This document shows positions 42,662 through 52,481 of a stretch of DNA of 64,000 nt, in pieces (position 1 is the stretch's first letter; the number at the start of each line of letters is the position of its first letter). The notes beneath the pieces are model-generated. The model ran no database searches. It was not told the origin of the DNA and saw nothing but the letters and a program-made list of their open reading frames with translations. A program made the translations under genes and the position numbers. This stretch comes from SVTX01 sp964526505 (GTDB taxonomy: Bacteria; Bacillota; Clostridia; Oscillospirales; CAG-272). Location: positions 10,866 to 74,865 of the forward strand of contig CAZGJC010000002.1 of assembly GCA_964526505.1 (NCBI GenBank), in the 5' to 3' direction.

Positions 42662-43519
42662 TTAACTTCCGCAACCGCATTTACCGCCCTTGTCAAAACA
42701 GGTTGGTTTTTCGTTGTTTATTATCGGCATACTTGTTCCCGTAAATTCTGATGTGGGAAAGCACATATTTCTGAATATACCACACGGGTCATCTCTTTTG
42801 GCTTCAACACATTCTTTGTCGGGAACCGAATATTCGGATGCGTTTATAAGGAGTTGTGCCGGACGGGTAATTCTGACAACGGAGAATATTCCGAGTGATA
42901 CCGCAAGGTACCTGTCGACAGTTGTGGCAAAATCATTTGTTAATGCTCCGGATATATTTCGTACAACACACTCCGGAACGTCACAGGGACAACAGCAACA
43001 ACAACTTTCGCTTACATTCTCTATAATTCGTGTATCAAGTATAATCGGGTCTACAACTTCTACTGTTGCGATAGGCAAACTTCTTTGTCTGCAACAGGGC
43101 TGTATTTCATCACAAAATCCGTTTCCGTCTATACTTGAACGGAACGTGCTGACGTTTCCCTCTCCTCCGAAAAGAATAATTTTCTTTTCGAGAACAGCTA
43201 CTCCGTCAAATTCCTGAGACCGTCCGCCACCAACGCACGCTTCAAAAATGAGTTTAACGTAGAATCTTATTGTTACCGAGTAAAATCCTCTGTTGAATTG
43301 TACGGGGTCAAGAGTAATTGACGTCCAAGCAATGCAAGCACTTTTAGCACGAATGGTGTTTGTGTGTTCTATTATTTCGTTTCCGAAATCGGTTAAGAAT
43401 ACACGAACGTTTTCAAAGCAATCACGGTCACGACAGGAATCAAGAATTCTGTTGGTTTCTATATAAACAGATTCCCTACCTCCGCCCGTCGTTCCGCAAC
43501 AAAATCTGTTTTCGGGCAT
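42662..43519 (-). CDS. Cys-rich conserved clostridial protein, possible spore-coat or surface protein
   Basis: A 285-residue protein with about 25 cysteines and no signal peptide or membrane helix. The N-terminal block VYIETNRILDSCRDRDCFENVRVFLTDFG leads into a beta-rich middle (NRGFYSVTIRFYVKLIFEACVGGG, KKIILFGGEGNVSTF). A run of five cysteines (SESCCCCCPC, about residue 190) follows, and the end is CFDKGGKCGCGS. I recognise the pattern from hypothetical proteins of sporulating clostridia but know no function. GGAGGG lies nine bases before ATG 43519, itself reading through an upstream in-frame ATG. Cys clusters suggest cross-linking or metal binding. Confidence 0.72.
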   Translation of the reverse strand: MPENRFCCGTTGGGRESVYIETNRILDSCRDRDCFENVRVFLTDFGNEIIEHTNTIRAKSACIAWTSITLDPVQFNRGFYSVTIRFYVKLIFEACVGGGRSQEFDGVAVLEKKIILFGGEGNVSTFRSSIDGNGFCDEIQPCCRQRSLPIATVEVVDPIILDTRIIENVSESCCCCCPCDVPECVVRNISGALTNDFATTVDRYLAVSLGIFSVVRITRPAQLLINASEYSVPDKECVEAKRDDPCGIFRNMCFPTSEFTGTSMPIINNEKPTCFDKGGKCGCGS

Positions 43520-43643
43520 AATATTTCCCTCCATATAATGTAATGTGAAAACTTGAAGGCCAAATAGATTTCATCAAGTGTTTCTCGTTATCATTGTATG
43601 TCGAATTTAGGTGATTGTTACGGTTGACTGTCAGATTTTATAT

Positions 43644-44522
43644 TTAATATAAATCTGTCGGTTTGAATTTATATTTGGAATTGCAAAATCTGCATACAAT
43701 TTCAAGTTCTTCCGGTTTTCCTTCTGCAACCTGTTCTTCAAATAGTTTTGTCAGATCTTTTTGACCGATTGATTTGAGGGCGTTTTTCATTCTTTCTTCC
43801 GAACAGGTGCAATGGTAGTCCACATCAATTTCGTCGAAAAGATCGTATTCTATTCCGTTCATCGCAATTTTCAGTATTTCCTCGTTACCGAGACCCGCTT
43901 CAAATAATTTGGAGATGTTTGTTAGATTGGGGATATTTTTCTCGATTTTTGAAATAGTTTCTTCATCCGCAAACGGCAATAACTGAATGATTATTCCTCC
44001 TGCGACACGGCAACTCCAATCGGTATCTACCAGTACTCCCAAAGCACATACGGTAGGGGTTTGCTCACTTTCCGCATAATACTGTGCGATATCTTCGGCG
44101 ATTTCACCTGATACAAGTTCCACTGAACCGTTTGATGACTCTCCCCCACTTATATCTTTTATAACGTTTATAAAGCCTTTTCCCACTGCTCCTCCAACGT
44201 CTAATTTGCCGTTTGATTTAAGCGGTATATCGACGCAGGGATTTTGAATATATCCTCTGACATTACCGTAGTAATCACTTATCGCTATTACACGTCCTGC
44301 GGGACCGTCACCGTTGAGCGAAACGGTGACGCTGTCATCTTTTTCGCCGAGCATACAGCCAATCATAGACGTGGCTGTGAGAAGCCTACCGAGTGTGGCT
44401 GTTGCGGTAGGAGTTGAGTTGTGATATTTTATTGCTTCGTTTACTATTTTTGTTGAATTTATAACATGGATTCTTGCACTTCCGTCGCTGGTCATAGCAC
44501 GGAGAATTTTCGATTGAGACAT
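43644..44522 (-). CDS. hslO: Redox-regulated chaperone Hsp33
   Basis: Holdase chaperone switched on by oxidation. The 292 residues (ATG 44522 after GAGGA) begin with the Hsp33 block [16 protein letters not shown] and contain PVCALGVL-like [27 protein letters not shown]. The C-terminal zinc switch has all four cysteines: [10 protein letters not shown] (CxC) and [11 protein letters not shown] (CxxC). Last gene of the yerC-methyltransferase-hslO operon, 20 bases after the methyltransferase gene. In an anaerobe it would guard against oxygen exposure. Confidence 0.95.
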   Translation of the reverse strand: MSQSKILRAMTSDGSARIHVINSTKIVNEAIKYHNSTPTATATLGRLLTATSMIGCMLGEKDDSVTVSLNGDGPAGRVIAISDYYGNVRGYIQNPCVDIPLKSNGKLDVGGAVGKGFINVIKDISGGESSNGSVELVSGEIAEDIAQYYAESEQTPTVCALGVLVDTDWSCRVAGGIIIQLLPFADEETISKIEKNIPNLTNISKLFEAGLGNEEILKIAMNGIEYDLFDEIDVDYHCTCSEERMKNALKSIGQKDLTKLFEEQVAEGKPEELEIVCRFCNSKYKFKPTDLY

Positions 44523-44542
44523 TGCTTTTTCCTCACGTTTAA

Positions 44543-45322
44543 TTATTTTTTCGCTCTTGCGATAATATACCATCTTAAATCATTGTCTGTGGCTTCGGTG
44601 AATTTATAATCTCCGAAAAAACCTATTGTTTCAAAACCGGAACGAGACAATGCATTTTCTATTTCCGGGCGTTCAAAACACCGTTCGGTTTGCACCTCGT
44701 CTGTTCGCATGTATTTTCCGTCGTTGGTTTCCTCAAACACACTCAAATAAAAATCGCATAGCCTACTTTTTTTGTCGTATTCATTTTGCCAAGCACAAAG
44801 TACTTGCTTTTCGTTTATTTCCTCTTCGTGTATGTACGAATTATCTGCATATACGGTTTTAAATTTGTTGGGCGTATTTATGTCAAATATAAACAGACCG
44901 TCGGGGTCGAGATAATTGTGAATGCAATTAAAGCAATCGTGTAAATCGTTGTCTCCCGACAGATAGTTTATACTGTCCAAGCAACAGGTAACGGCACCTA
45001 CTGTACCGTATAGCTCAAAATCTCGCATATCTTGACAAATGTACAAAATATCGTTTCTTTCGGCATCGTACATTCTTTCGTATGCAACCGAAAGCATTTC
45101 TCTGCTGCCGTCAATGCCTATCATATCATATCCACGCTTTGCAAGTTCAAGTGTCATGCTACCGGTTCCGCAAGCAAGATCAAGAACTATTGACGGTTTT
45201 TGCGTTAAAAATCGGCGAAAACAGTTTTCGATAAAATCGGCCCATTGAGAATAATCTATTTCTGAATTGATTTTGTCATATATTTCGAAAATCGAACCAT
45301 ATCCGGAATATTTATTTTCCAT
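44543..45322 (-). CDS. Class I SAM-dependent methyltransferase
   Basis: Rossmann-fold methyltransferase of 259 residues. Motif [22 protein letters not shown] (about residue 42), motif [13 protein letters not shown] and motif [25 protein letters not shown] with [12 protein letters not shown] match the YodH/YcgJ-like (Methyltransf_25) group common in Firmicutes. The substrate is unknown. The start at 45322 lies inside the end of yerC, with AAGGAG a little far upstream; it is co-transcribed with yerC and hslO. Confidence 0.85.
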   Translation of the reverse strand: MENKYSGYGSIFEIYDKINSEIDYSQWADFIENCFRRFLTQKPSIVLDLACGTGSMTLELAKRGYDMIGIDGSREMLSVAYERMYDAERNDILYICQDMRDFELYGTVGAVTCCLDSINYLSGDNDLHDCFNCIHNYLDPDGLFIFDINTPNKFKTVYADNSYIHEEEINEKQVLCAWQNEYDKKSRLCDFYLSVFEETNDGKYMRTDEVQTERCFERPEIENALSRSGFETIGFFGDYKFTEATDNDLRWYIIARAKK

Positions 45323-45626
45323 ATTTTCTTCTGTTCTCCTTCCGTTTGATGTTGTCAATGACGACTGAATATCCTCCGCTTCCGAATTTTATACAGTGAT
45401 TGACACGGCTGATTGTGGCTGTGCTAAGCCCTGTTTTTTGTGATATTTCGGTGTATAGATGTCCTTCGTGTAACATTTTTGCCGCAACGAGACGACGAGA
45501 CATTTCAATCAATTCGGATTCCGTACATAGATCTTCAAAAAAATTCTTGCAGTCATCCATGTTTTCGAGAGACAGGATGCTATTGTAGAGAAGGTTTTTA
45601 TTTATATCTCCATTTTCTTTATTCAT
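45312..45626 (-). CDS. YerC/YecD family TrpR-related protein
   Basis: Small (104-residue) helix-turn-helix protein of the TrpR superfamily. The DNA-binding part reads LCTESELIEMSRRLVAAKMLHEG and TEISQKTGLSTATISRVNHCIKFG (about residues 58-82), matching the YerC/YecD family. These proteins are common in Firmicutes; they are related to the Trp repressor but no tryptophan operon is near, so the ligand and targets are unknown. First gene of the operon with the methyltransferase and hslO. GGAGG precedes the ATG. Confidence 0.9.
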   Translation of the reverse strand: MNKENGDINKNLLYNSILSLENMDDCKNFFEDLCTESELIEMSRRLVAAKMLHEGHLYTEISQKTGLSTATISRVNHCIKFGSGGYSVVIDNIKRKENRRKYGK

Positions 45627-45659
45627 AACAGATACCTCCGATATTTTTCGGCAATATAT

Positions 45660-45688
45660 ATTTTATCACTTTATAATGTTAAAGTAAA
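45660..45688 (-). promoter_or_regulatory. Probable sigma-A promoter for yerC-methyltransferase-hslO
   Basis: Minus strand TTTACT (45688-45683), 17-base spacer, TAAAAT (45665-45660). Confidence 0.5.
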
Positions 45689-45759
45689 GTGCTTTTGAAA
45701 TTTTTGCTCCGATTTTATAAAAAATTTAAACCATGAGTTTAGTTTTTGAAAATTATATA

Positions 45760-45788
45760 TTGACTTTAATTGATAAATATTATATAAT
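45760..45788 (+). promoter_or_regulatory. Sigma-A promoter for the XRE-TPR regulator gene
   Basis: TTGACT (45760-45765), 17-base spacer, TATAAT (45783-45788). Confidence 0.8.
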
Positions 45789-45834
45789 TATTGCAGTGAG
45801 TTAAAATATGTCAGCGAAAGGAAATTTGCTTGAA

Positions 45835-46923
45835 ATGACAGGAATAAAAATCGGAAAAAAAATAAGATTGCTCCGCAAAAAGAATGATACAACACAAGAA
45901 AAACTTGCGGAATACCTTAAAGTCACCCCGCAAGCGGTTTCCCGTTGGGAATCTGAGATATGTTATCCGGACATTGAAACGTTGCCACTTATCGCCGATT
46001 TCTTCGGCGTGGGAATGGACGAACTTTTGTGTTACGACAGCGTACAAAAAGAAGCAAAAATAAAGGAATACCTTGCACGTGCGGAACGCCTTGAAGACAG
46101 TGATGAAATGCTTGAATGTTTGGAGCTGTTGCGTGAGGCATATGCGGATATTCCTTCATCATTTGAAATTCAACTTGAACTTGCCAAGGTTTTGGCAACA
46201 ATAAATAACACAGAAAAGCCGAAGAAGGCAGATCTTGCGGAGGCCATATCGCTCTGTAATCATATTTTGGATTATTGTACCGATGACGAACTGCGAGATG
46301 AGACCAAAAAAACGTTGTGTGACGTGTATTCGCACTTGTTGCATAATGATAAGGCCGCACTGGATATTGCCGAAAAATTACACGGAATGGATTACAGTAA
46401 AGAAATCGTTAAGGCGACGGTTTTGACCGGAGAAGTTGCTTTCAGGCAAGCACAGTCGAATATCGTGGCGTTTGCTGACAATATCTGGTGGCATATATAT
46501 AACATAGCCTGTGTTCCTGATATATCAAGGAATAACTATTCATTGGAACAGAAAATTCAGGTGATGAAAAAAGGTATAGAACTGTTTGAAATAATATTTG
46601 ATGGTGATCTTCTTTATTATAACGACAGAATTGCAAATTCTTACCGTCAACTTGCGATGCTTTATCTTATGCAAGGAGATCGAGTTCATGCACTTGAATG
46701 TGTTGAAAATATGGCGAAATATGCAATTGCGTACGATACACGTCCTAACAGTTCGAGTTATTCGTCAATTCTCATAAACAAAGTGGAGGATGTTAGGAAC
46801 GAGGATGAGGTAAGTCTTTGTTCGAAGTTGTTGCGTGGTAGATTTTCAAGCAGAGTGTGGACGCCTATAAGAAATGAGACTGAATTTACAGAAGCAATAA
46901 AGTCTATGGAGAAATATGTGTAA
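45835..46923 (+). CDS. XRE-family regulator with TPR-like C-terminal part
   Basis: DNA-binding protein of about 362 residues. The N-terminal helix-turn-helix is clear: IGKKIRLLRKKNDTTQEKLAEYLKVTPQAVSRWE (residues 4-38), then PDIETLPLIADFFGVGMDELL. The rest is all-helical with repeated 30-40-residue units (LECLELLREAYADIPSSF, LRDETKKTLCDVYSHLL, SYRQLAMLYLMQGDRVHALE), resembling tetratricopeptide repeats, as in the Firmicutes peptide-sensing regulators. The frame opens at 45808; ATG 45835 fits the family start and lies behind AAGGA, though the spacing is wide. It may sense a peptide or a metabolite. Confidence 0.8.
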   Translation: MTGIKIGKKIRLLRKKNDTTQEKLAEYLKVTPQAVSRWESEICYPDIETLPLIADFFGVGMDELLCYDSVQKEAKIKEYLARAERLEDSDEMLECLELLREAYADIPSSFEIQLELAKVLATINNTEKPKKADLAEAISLCNHILDYCTDDELRDETKKTLCDVYSHLLHNDKAALDIAEKLHGMDYSKEIVKATVLTGEVAFRQAQSNIVAFADNIWWHIYNIACVPDISRNNYSLEQKIQVMKKGIELFEIIFDGDLLYYNDRIANSYRQLAMLYLMQGDRVHALECVENMAKYAIAYDTRPNSSSYSSILINKVEDVRNEDEVSLCSKLLRGRFSSRVWTPIRNETEFTEAIKSMEKYV

Positions 46924-46992
46924 ATCGGCGGTTTATATGCCGATGTGTACAAATTATAATCACATAAAATATTGCATATAAAGGAGACCTGT

Positions 46993-48666
46993 ATGAAAAC
47001 GGATATTCAAATTGCGAGAGAGGCAAAGATGCAACCTATAAAAGAAGTGGCTGCAAGCTTGGGAATTGGTGAGGACGATATTGAGCCGTATGGAAAATAC
47101 AAGGCGAAAATCAGTAATGATTATATAAATCGAGTTGCACAAAATCAAAACGGAAAGCTTATACTTGTTACGGCAATAAATCCTACGCCCGCCGGCGAAG
47201 GAAAAACGACCACGAGTATAGGTCTCGGAATGGCGATGTCCAAACTCGGTAAAAAAGCGGTAGTTGCATTAAGAGAGCCTTCTCTCGGGCCGGTATTCGG
47301 TGTAAAAGGAGGTGCTGCCGGCGGTGGATATTCGCAGGTACTTCCCATGGAAGATATAAATTTGCATTTTACGGGTGATTTTCACGCTATAACAGCCGCA
47401 AATAACCTTCTTTGTGCGATAATAGATAATCATATTCAACAAGGCAACATTTTGGGAATTGACGAGCGTAGAATTCTTTTTGCACGTGTTACCGATACAA
47501 ACGACAGAGCGTTACGTAATATAATTGTCGGTCTCGGTGGAAAAGTGAACGGTGTGCCTCGTGAAGACCATTTCAATATAACGGTTGCGTCTGAGGTTAT
47601 GGCTATTCTATGCCTTTCCGAGAATATTTCCGATTTAAAGGAAAGACTCGGAAATATATTAGTTGCGTATAAATACGACGGCTTGCCTGTTTACTGTCGT
47701 GATTTACATGCGAATGGTGCAATGGCTGTATTGCTTAAAGATGCATTGCAACCAAATTTGGTGCAAACAATTGAAAACACCCCTGTAATCATTCACGGTG
47801 GACCATTTGCAAATATAGCGCACGGATGTAACAGTGTGCGTGCAACAAAACTTGCACTTAAAATTTCGGATTATGCGATTACGGAAGCGGGATTCGGTGC
47901 CGACCTCGGTGCGGAAAAGTTTCTTGATATAAAATGCCGTATGTCGGGAATTGTTCCGCGTGCGGTTGTAATTGTTGCAACTGTTAGAGCTCTTAAATAT
48001 AACGGGGGCGTAAAAAAAGAAAATCTCAAAGATGAAAATGTATCCGCTTTGAAATCGGGTTTAGCAAATCTCGAAGCACATATTGACAATATGCATAAAT
48101 TTGGTTTGCCTGTCGTTGTCGCAATAAATAAATTTGATACGGATACGGACGCAGAGATTGAAATTATCAAAGACCTTTGTAAAGAGAAAGGCGTGGATCT
48201 GGCACTGTCGGAAGTGTTTGCAAAAGGAAGCGACGGCGGACTTGACCTTGCACGTGCGGTTATAGATGCGTGTGAGAAGCCTTCAAACTTCAAGTTTATG
48301 TATGGTGACGATATGTCAATAGAAGATAAGATAGAAGCGGTTGCAAAGAATATATACGGTGCAAATTCGGTTGTGTATGAATCTGCGGCAAAAAAGCAGT
48401 TGTCGGAAATCATGAAACTTGATGAAAAATATTCACACTTCCCTATTTGTTTTGCAAAAACACAGTATTCTCTTTCCGATGATCCCACAAAACTCGGACG
48501 ACCTTCAAACTTTAATATCACCGTGCGTGAAATTAAACTATCCGCCGGAGCGGAATTTATAGTTGTTCTGACCGGAGCGATAATGACAATGCCGGGATTG
48601 CCGAAAAATCCTGCGGCATATTCGATTGATATTGATGAATATGGAAATATAGACGGGCTGTTTTAA
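46993..48666 (+). CDS. fhs: Formate-tetrahydrofolate ligase
   Basis: Joins formate and tetrahydrofolate with ATP to make 10-formyl-THF, the entry step of the Wood-Ljungdahl methyl branch and of one-carbon metabolism in clostridia. The 557 residues (ATG 46993 after AAGGAG) show [17 protein letters not shown] (P-loop, about 65-80), [36 protein letters not shown] and [15 protein letters not shown]. Upstream neighbours of a full acetogenic pathway are not in the window, so it may serve purine and formate metabolism only. It heads the fhs-tsaE-tsaB-rpiB-ispD-ispF group. Confidence 0.97.
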   Translation: MKTDIQIAREAKMQPIKEVAASLGIGEDDIEPYGKYKAKISNDYINRVAQNQNGKLILVTAINPTPAGEGKTTTSIGLGMAMSKLGKKAVVALREPSLGPVFGVKGGAAGGGYSQVLPMEDINLHFTGDFHAITAANNLLCAIIDNHIQQGNILGIDERRILFARVTDTNDRALRNIIVGLGGKVNGVPREDHFNITVASEVMAILCLSENISDLKERLGNILVAYKYDGLPVYCRDLHANGAMAVLLKDALQPNLVQTIENTPVIIHGGPFANIAHGCNSVRATKLALKISDYAITEAGFGADLGAEKFLDIKCRMSGIVPRAVVIVATVRALKYNGGVKKENLKDENVSALKSGLANLEAHIDNMHKFGLPVVVAINKFDTDTDAEIEIIKDLCKEKGVDLALSEVFAKGSDGGLDLARAVIDACEKPSNFKFMYGDDMSIEDKIEAVAKNIYGANSVVYESAAKKQLSEIMKLDEKYSHFPICFAKTQYSLSDDPTKLGRPSNFNITVREIKLSAGAEFIVVLTGAIMTMPGLPKNPAAYSIDIDEYGNIDGLF

Positions 48667-48667
48667 T

Positions 48668-49126
48668 ATGAATTTTCCACTTGTAACTAATGTAAGCAAA
48701 GTTGAACAAACCGAGAAAATAGGTTATGATTTGGCATTGGAGATAAATTCCGATACATCATTGCCACGTTTTGTTGCTATGTACGGAGACTTGGGGGTTG
48801 GAAAAACCGCATTTGTCAGAGGTTTTACATTGGCACTTGCCCCGGATGTGATTGTCAAATCCCCTACATTCGCTCTTGTTAACGAATATAAATGTAAAAA
48901 AAACATTGTAACGAAAAGAATTTGCCACTTTGATATGTATAGAATTACCGATGAAGATGATCTGTATTCCATAGGATTTTACGATTATCTTTGCGATGAT
49001 TCTCTGTGTATTGCGGAGTGGTGCGAATTGATTCCATATGCCTTACCGAAGGCGTATATAAAAGTCGAAATAGAAAAAACGGATTTTGAGGGTGGCAGAA
49101 AAATCACTATTTCGATTGTCAGATGA
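48668..49126 (+). CDS. tsaE: tRNA t6A synthesis ATPase TsaE
   Basis: ATPase that supports the TsaD-TsaB complex which transfers threonylcarbamoyl to A37 of ANN-decoding tRNAs. The Walker A motif is MYGDLGVGKTAFVRGF (about residue 37-51); VKSPTFALVNEY, ICHFDMYRI and IAEWCE are conserved TsaE blocks. It has 152 residues. It starts one base after fhs and is followed by tsaB after 16 bases, the usual tsaE-tsaB order; tsaD and rimI, often next, are not here. Confidence 0.94.
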   Translation: MNFPLVTNVSKVEQTEKIGYDLALEINSDTSLPRFVAMYGDLGVGKTAFVRGFTLALAPDVIVKSPTFALVNEYKCKKNIVTKRICHFDMYRITDEDDLYSIGFYDYLCDDSLCIAEWCELIPYALPKAYIKVEIEKTDFEGGRKITISIVR

Positions 49127-49142
49127 TTTTAGAGGTCAATAA

Positions 49143-49838
49143 ATGAAGATTATAGCACTTGACAGCAGTGCGAAGGTATGCACCGTAGCACTTTGCGAGG
49201 ATGAAAATATTTTGTGTGAAATTACGGTTAATAATGGTAATACACACAGTCAAACCCTGCTTCCGTGTGTAGCACAATTGCTTAAACTCTCGGACATAAC
49301 AATAGACGATGTTGATATGATAGCATGCAGTGTGGGCCCCGGATCATTTACCGGGGTGCGTATAGGGGTTGCAACCGTAAAAGGACTTGCATACGGGAAG
49401 AATAAAATATGCGTTGGCATATCTTCACTGGACGCACTTGCAAGAAATCTTGTAAATTACAACGGTATTATATGTAGCGTAATGGATGCAAGACGTGAAC
49501 ACGTCTACAATGCCCTTTACAAATGCAAAAACGGTAAGTTGGAATGTCTTTGCCACGATAGACTTATTTCAATAGAAGAACTTGACCGGGAACTTTCGCT
49601 ATTTGAAGAAAAAATCTATCTTTCGGGTGATGGATATGATGTTTGTAAAAAATATTTTAAACTAACAGATGTTGAGTACGTTCCTTATAAAATGCGTATG
49701 CCGAGCGGATATTCTATCTCTCTGTGTGCTATCGAAAAATATAAATGCGGTGGTGCGTGTACGGATTTTGAATTGTCGCCGGTATATCTTCGCCCCTCAC
49801 AGGCAGAACGTGAAAGACTTGAAAAACTTAAAGGATGA
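49143..49838 (+). CDS. tsaB: tRNA t6A synthesis protein TsaB
   Basis: Pseudo-enzyme partner of TsaD in the t6A complex, with an ASKHA fold. LALDSSAKVCTVAL-like IALDSSAKVCTVALCED opens the protein, NGNTHSQTLLP is the HSxxL block, and ACSVGPGSFTGVRIGVATVKGLAYG (about 60-83) is diagnostic. It has 231 residues. Sixteen bases separate it from tsaE and six from rpiB, so the three are co-transcribed. Confidence 0.95.
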   Translation: MKIIALDSSAKVCTVALCEDENILCEITVNNGNTHSQTLLPCVAQLLKLSDITIDDVDMIACSVGPGSFTGVRIGVATVKGLAYGKNKICVGISSLDALARNLVNYNGIICSVMDARREHVYNALYKCKNGKLECLCHDRLISIEELDRELSLFEEKIYLSGDGYDVCKKYFKLTDVEYVPYKMRMPSGYSISLCAIEKYKCGGACTDFELSPVYLRPSQAERERLEKLKG

Positions 49839-49844
49839 TACAAA

Positions 49845-50306
49845 ATGAATAACAGAAGAATAATCATAGGTTCCGACCATGCCGGTCTGTCGCTCAAATT
49901 AAAAGTCATCGAACATTTAAGAGAAAACGGTATTGAAATATGCGATGTCGGAACGTATACCACAGAGTCGTGTAACTACCCTGACTATGCGTCCGCCCTG
50001 TGCAAAAAAATACAAAATGGCGAGGCGGAGTTGGGAATACTTATTTGTGGCACGGGTATAGGAATGTCGATGGCCGCCAATAAGCATAAAGGAATACGTG
50101 CCGCTTGCTGTTCTGATACGTTTTCTGCACGAATGACAAGACTGCACAACAACGCTAACGTTTTGTGCATAGGTGAGCGAGTTGTAGGTGTTGGACTTGC
50201 CTGCGATTTGATTGATATATTCTTGAACACGGAATATCTCGGTGGCAGACATGACATCAGAATAAAAATGCTTGAAGACATAGAAAATAAAAACCAAACG
50301 CATTAA
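49845..50306 (+). CDS. rpiB: Ribose 5-phosphate isomerase B
   Basis: Interconverts ribose 5-phosphate and ribulose 5-phosphate in the pentose phosphate pathway; some relatives act on galactose or allose phosphates. The LacAB/RpiB blocks are complete: IGSDHAGLSLKLKVIEHL at the start, NYPDYASALC, ILICGTGIGMSMAANKHKGIRAA (catalytic Cys and anion hole, about residue 64-85) and LHNNANVLCIGERVVG. It has 153 residues. rpe, acting on the next pentose step, is 1.5 kb downstream on the same strand, and the unusual prs is at 34 kb. Confidence 0.93.
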   Translation: MNNRRIIIGSDHAGLSLKLKVIEHLRENGIEICDVGTYTTESCNYPDYASALCKKIQNGEAELGILICGTGIGMSMAANKHKGIRAACCSDTFSARMTRLHNNANVLCIGERVVGVGLACDLIDIFLNTEYLGGRHDIRIKMLEDIENKNQTH

Positions 50307-50321
50307 GAAAGGAATAAAATT

Positions 50322-51092
50322 ATGCCGGAACGTACAGACAAACCACATAAGATAGCCGAAGCTTTACGTGCTGTCAGTGGAAATTTACAACACAGGAAAT
50401 TTACATCGGCAATAATCCTTGCCGCAGGATCTTCTGCCCGTATGGGGCGTTGCAAAACTACGAAACAATTTTTAGAACTTGATGGTATCCCGATAGTGGC
50501 AAGAACAATTATTCAATTCGAAAATGCGGAATGCATAGATGAAATTGTTGTTGTGGCAAAAAAAGAAGAAGTTTCCAATTACGATGATTTTTGTAAAAAA
50601 TATAAAATCACAAAACCTTTCCGTGTCGTGGTCGGAGGAGAAACACGGCAGCAATCGGCAATGAGAGGAGTAGAATGTGCATCGAAAGAATCCGGATATG
50701 TTTGTATTCATGATGCCGCACGTTGTCTTATTACACCGGAGGACATTGTAAAGGTGTGCAGAGGTGCATATTTGCACGGTGCCGCAACTCTGGCTACAAA
50801 AGCTGTTGATACGGTAAAAATAAGTGATAAAAATGCCTATATTGAATCAACACCGCAACGTAAATCCACTTGGCTTGCACAAACACCGCAGGTGTTTAGA
50901 AGGAATGCCTATTACGTAGCCGCATATATTGCAAGAGAAGAAGAATATAATGCTACGGATGATTGCTCGCTTGTGGAACATATGAAAAATCCCGTGAAAC
51001 TGATAGAGGGATCTCGTGAAAATATAAAAATTACGGATCAGTTGGATTTGGTATTTGCAAAAGCAGTTCTTGACTTGCGAAAAACAAAATAA
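50322..51092 (+). CDS. ispD: 2-C-methyl-D-erythritol 4-phosphate cytidylyltransferase
   Basis: Attaches CMP to MEP in the isoprenoid pathway. The nucleotidyltransferase core begins at about residue 28 with SAIILAAGSSARMGRCKTTKQF; VVGGETRQQSAMRG, IHDAARCLI and QTPQVFRRN are the other conserved blocks. It has 256 residues because of a basic N-terminal extension of about 27 residues before the core; the ATG at 50322 has a good GAAAGGA site, so the extension seems real. It is followed 28 bases later by ispF, so the two middle MEP steps are adjacent. Confidence 0.94.
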   Translation: MPERTDKPHKIAEALRAVSGNLQHRKFTSAIILAAGSSARMGRCKTTKQFLELDGIPIVARTIIQFENAECIDEIVVVAKKEEVSNYDDFCKKYKITKPFRVVVGGETRQQSAMRGVECASKESGYVCIHDAARCLITPEDIVKVCRGAYLHGAATLATKAVDTVKISDKNAYIESTPQRKSTWLAQTPQVFRRNAYYVAAYIAREEEYNATDDCSLVEHMKNPVKLIEGSRENIKITDQLDLVFAKAVLDLRKTK

Positions 51093-51120
51093 TATAAAAT
51101 TTATTTAAAGGGATTGAGAT

Positions 51121-51594
51121 ATGAGGATAGGTCACGGATACGATGTCCATAGATTGGCAGAAAACAGAAAATGTATCATAGGTGGCGTTGATATACCCAA
51201 TGGTAAGGGGTTGCTCGGTCATTCGGATGCAGACGTATTGACTCACGCAGTAATGGATTCTCTCCTCGGGGCGGCGGCACTCGGAGATATAGGAAAACTT
51301 TTCCCGGACAATGATGACTCGTTTAAGAATGCGGACAGTTTAAAACTTGCCGAGATTGTTGGCAATAAATTAACTCAGAACGGATATACCATTGTAAATA
51401 TTGATGCCACCGTAGTAGCACAATCGCCAAAACTTTCACCGTACATAGATTCAATGAGAGAAAATTTGGCGATTGCACTTCATACAGATGTAAACAATAT
51501 CAGTGTGAAAGCAACCACCGAAGAACATCTCGGTTTTACCGGAGAAGAACTCGGAATTTCCGCACACGCTGTATGTTTGATAGAAAAAATGTAA
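51121..51594 (+). CDS. ispF: 2-C-methyl-D-erythritol 2,4-cyclodiphosphate synthase
   Basis: Zinc enzyme closing the MEP ring. [11 protein letters not shown] at the start supplies the zinc Asp and His; [34 protein letters not shown] holds the second metal site; [23 protein letters not shown] closes the protein. Its 157 residues are standard, and the trimeric fold is expected. It comes directly after ispD; ispE, which acts between the two, is at 18.2 kb. After ispF comes a 172-base gap with no clear signal before rpe. Confidence 0.96.
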   Translation: MRIGHGYDVHRLAENRKCIIGGVDIPNGKGLLGHSDADVLTHAVMDSLLGAAALGDIGKLFPDNDDSFKNADSLKLAEIVGNKLTQNGYTIVNIDATVVAQSPKLSPYIDSMRENLAIALHTDVNNISVKATTEEHLGFTGEELGISAHAVCLIEKM

Positions 51595-51766
51595 GTGTTT
51601 TATATAATCATAAGACAATTCGGGTAAAGTGGCATTTGTTACGTCGCTTGATTTGATTTTCCACCCGATATCTCATGTGTTTCTTACACACTACATTATA
51701 TGACCAATTTTATTGTTTTTCTACAAATTACGATATTTGCAAATTCCATAATGAAAGGCAATTTAT

Positions 51767-52438
51767 ATGATTTATATAGCCCCATCGCTTCTTTCGGCGG
51801 ATTTTTTAACGTTGAATACAGAGATAAAACGAGTTCGTGATGCAGGTGCCAAATATCTTCATCTGGATGTTATGGACGGTGCTTTTGTGCCTAATATTAC
51901 ATTCGGTGCGGATTTAATATCTTGTATTCGTAAGTCTACGGATATGTTTTTTGACGTACATCTTATGATAAAACGTCCCGAAAGATATATAGACAGATTT
52001 GTAAAAGCGGGTGCGGACAGTATAACTGTTCACTACGAGGCTTGTGAAAATCCCATGTCTGTTATAAATTTAATACATTCATATGAAATGAAAACGGGAA
52101 TTGCCATATCCCCCAATACTCCGGTGGAATATCTCTACCCTCTTATAGATTACGTAGACATGGCTTTGATTATGACCGTTGAACCAGGATTTGGCGGTCA
52201 GTCATTGATTCCCGAAACGCTTGACAAGGTTCGTGCATTGAAGAAGTATATATCAGAACACGGAACAGATGTTGATATAGAGGTGGACGGAGGCATAAAA
52301 ACGGATAATATAGGGCTTGCAACAAGTGCAGGTGCGAATATTATTGTCGCAGGGTCGGCTATTTTTAAGTCAAAAAAACCTCGCACGGTCATTCAATCAA
52401 TGAAGGAATCCGCAGAAAATAATCCCTATAAAGGATAA
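51767..52438 (+). CDS. rpe: Ribulose-phosphate 3-epimerase
   Basis: Interconverts ribulose 5-phosphate and xylulose 5-phosphate. TIM-barrel blocks are all present: IAPSLLSADFLTLNTEI, YLHLDVMDGAFVPNITFGADL, FFDVHLMIKRPERYIDRF, GADSITVHYEA, MTVEPGFGGQSLIPETLDKV and DIEVDGGIKTDN followed by GANIIVAGSAIF. It has 223 residues. The preceding gap (51595-51766) holds a possible long-range CGGGT/ACCCG pairing but no clear promoter or riboswitch. Confidence 0.95.
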   Translation: MIYIAPSLLSADFLTLNTEIKRVRDAGAKYLHLDVMDGAFVPNITFGADLISCIRKSTDMFFDVHLMIKRPERYIDRFVKAGADSITVHYEACENPMSVINLIHSYEMKTGIAISPNTPVEYLYPLIDYVDMALIMTVEPGFGGQSLIPETLDKVRALKKYISEHGTDVDIEVDGGIKTDNIGLATSAGANIIVAGSAIFKSKKPRTVIQSMKESAENNPYKG

Positions 52439-52466
52439 AAAAGGGCTTTACAAGCAAAGCCCTACT
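52439..52466 (-). terminator. Terminator of spoIIID
   Basis: Stem GGGCTTT / AAAGCCC (52443-52449 and 52456-52462); on the minus strand it runs into TTTTTTA. It lies just after the stop codon of the convergent rpe gene. Confidence 0.78.
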
Positions 52467-52481
52467 GACATTTAATTATGT

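Noticed and set aside
46923..46944. ATCGGC/GCCGAT hairpin after the XRE-TPR gene
   Set aside because: Short stem with no following T-run; not convincing as a terminator.
47871..48521. 216-codon open frame antisense to fhs
   Set aside because: Opposite a highly conserved enzyme, without a start signal; caused by codon bias of the true gene.
51595..51766. Possible riboswitch or leader RNA before rpe
   Set aside because: Only one long-range pairing of five bases, no terminator, no known riboswitch core.
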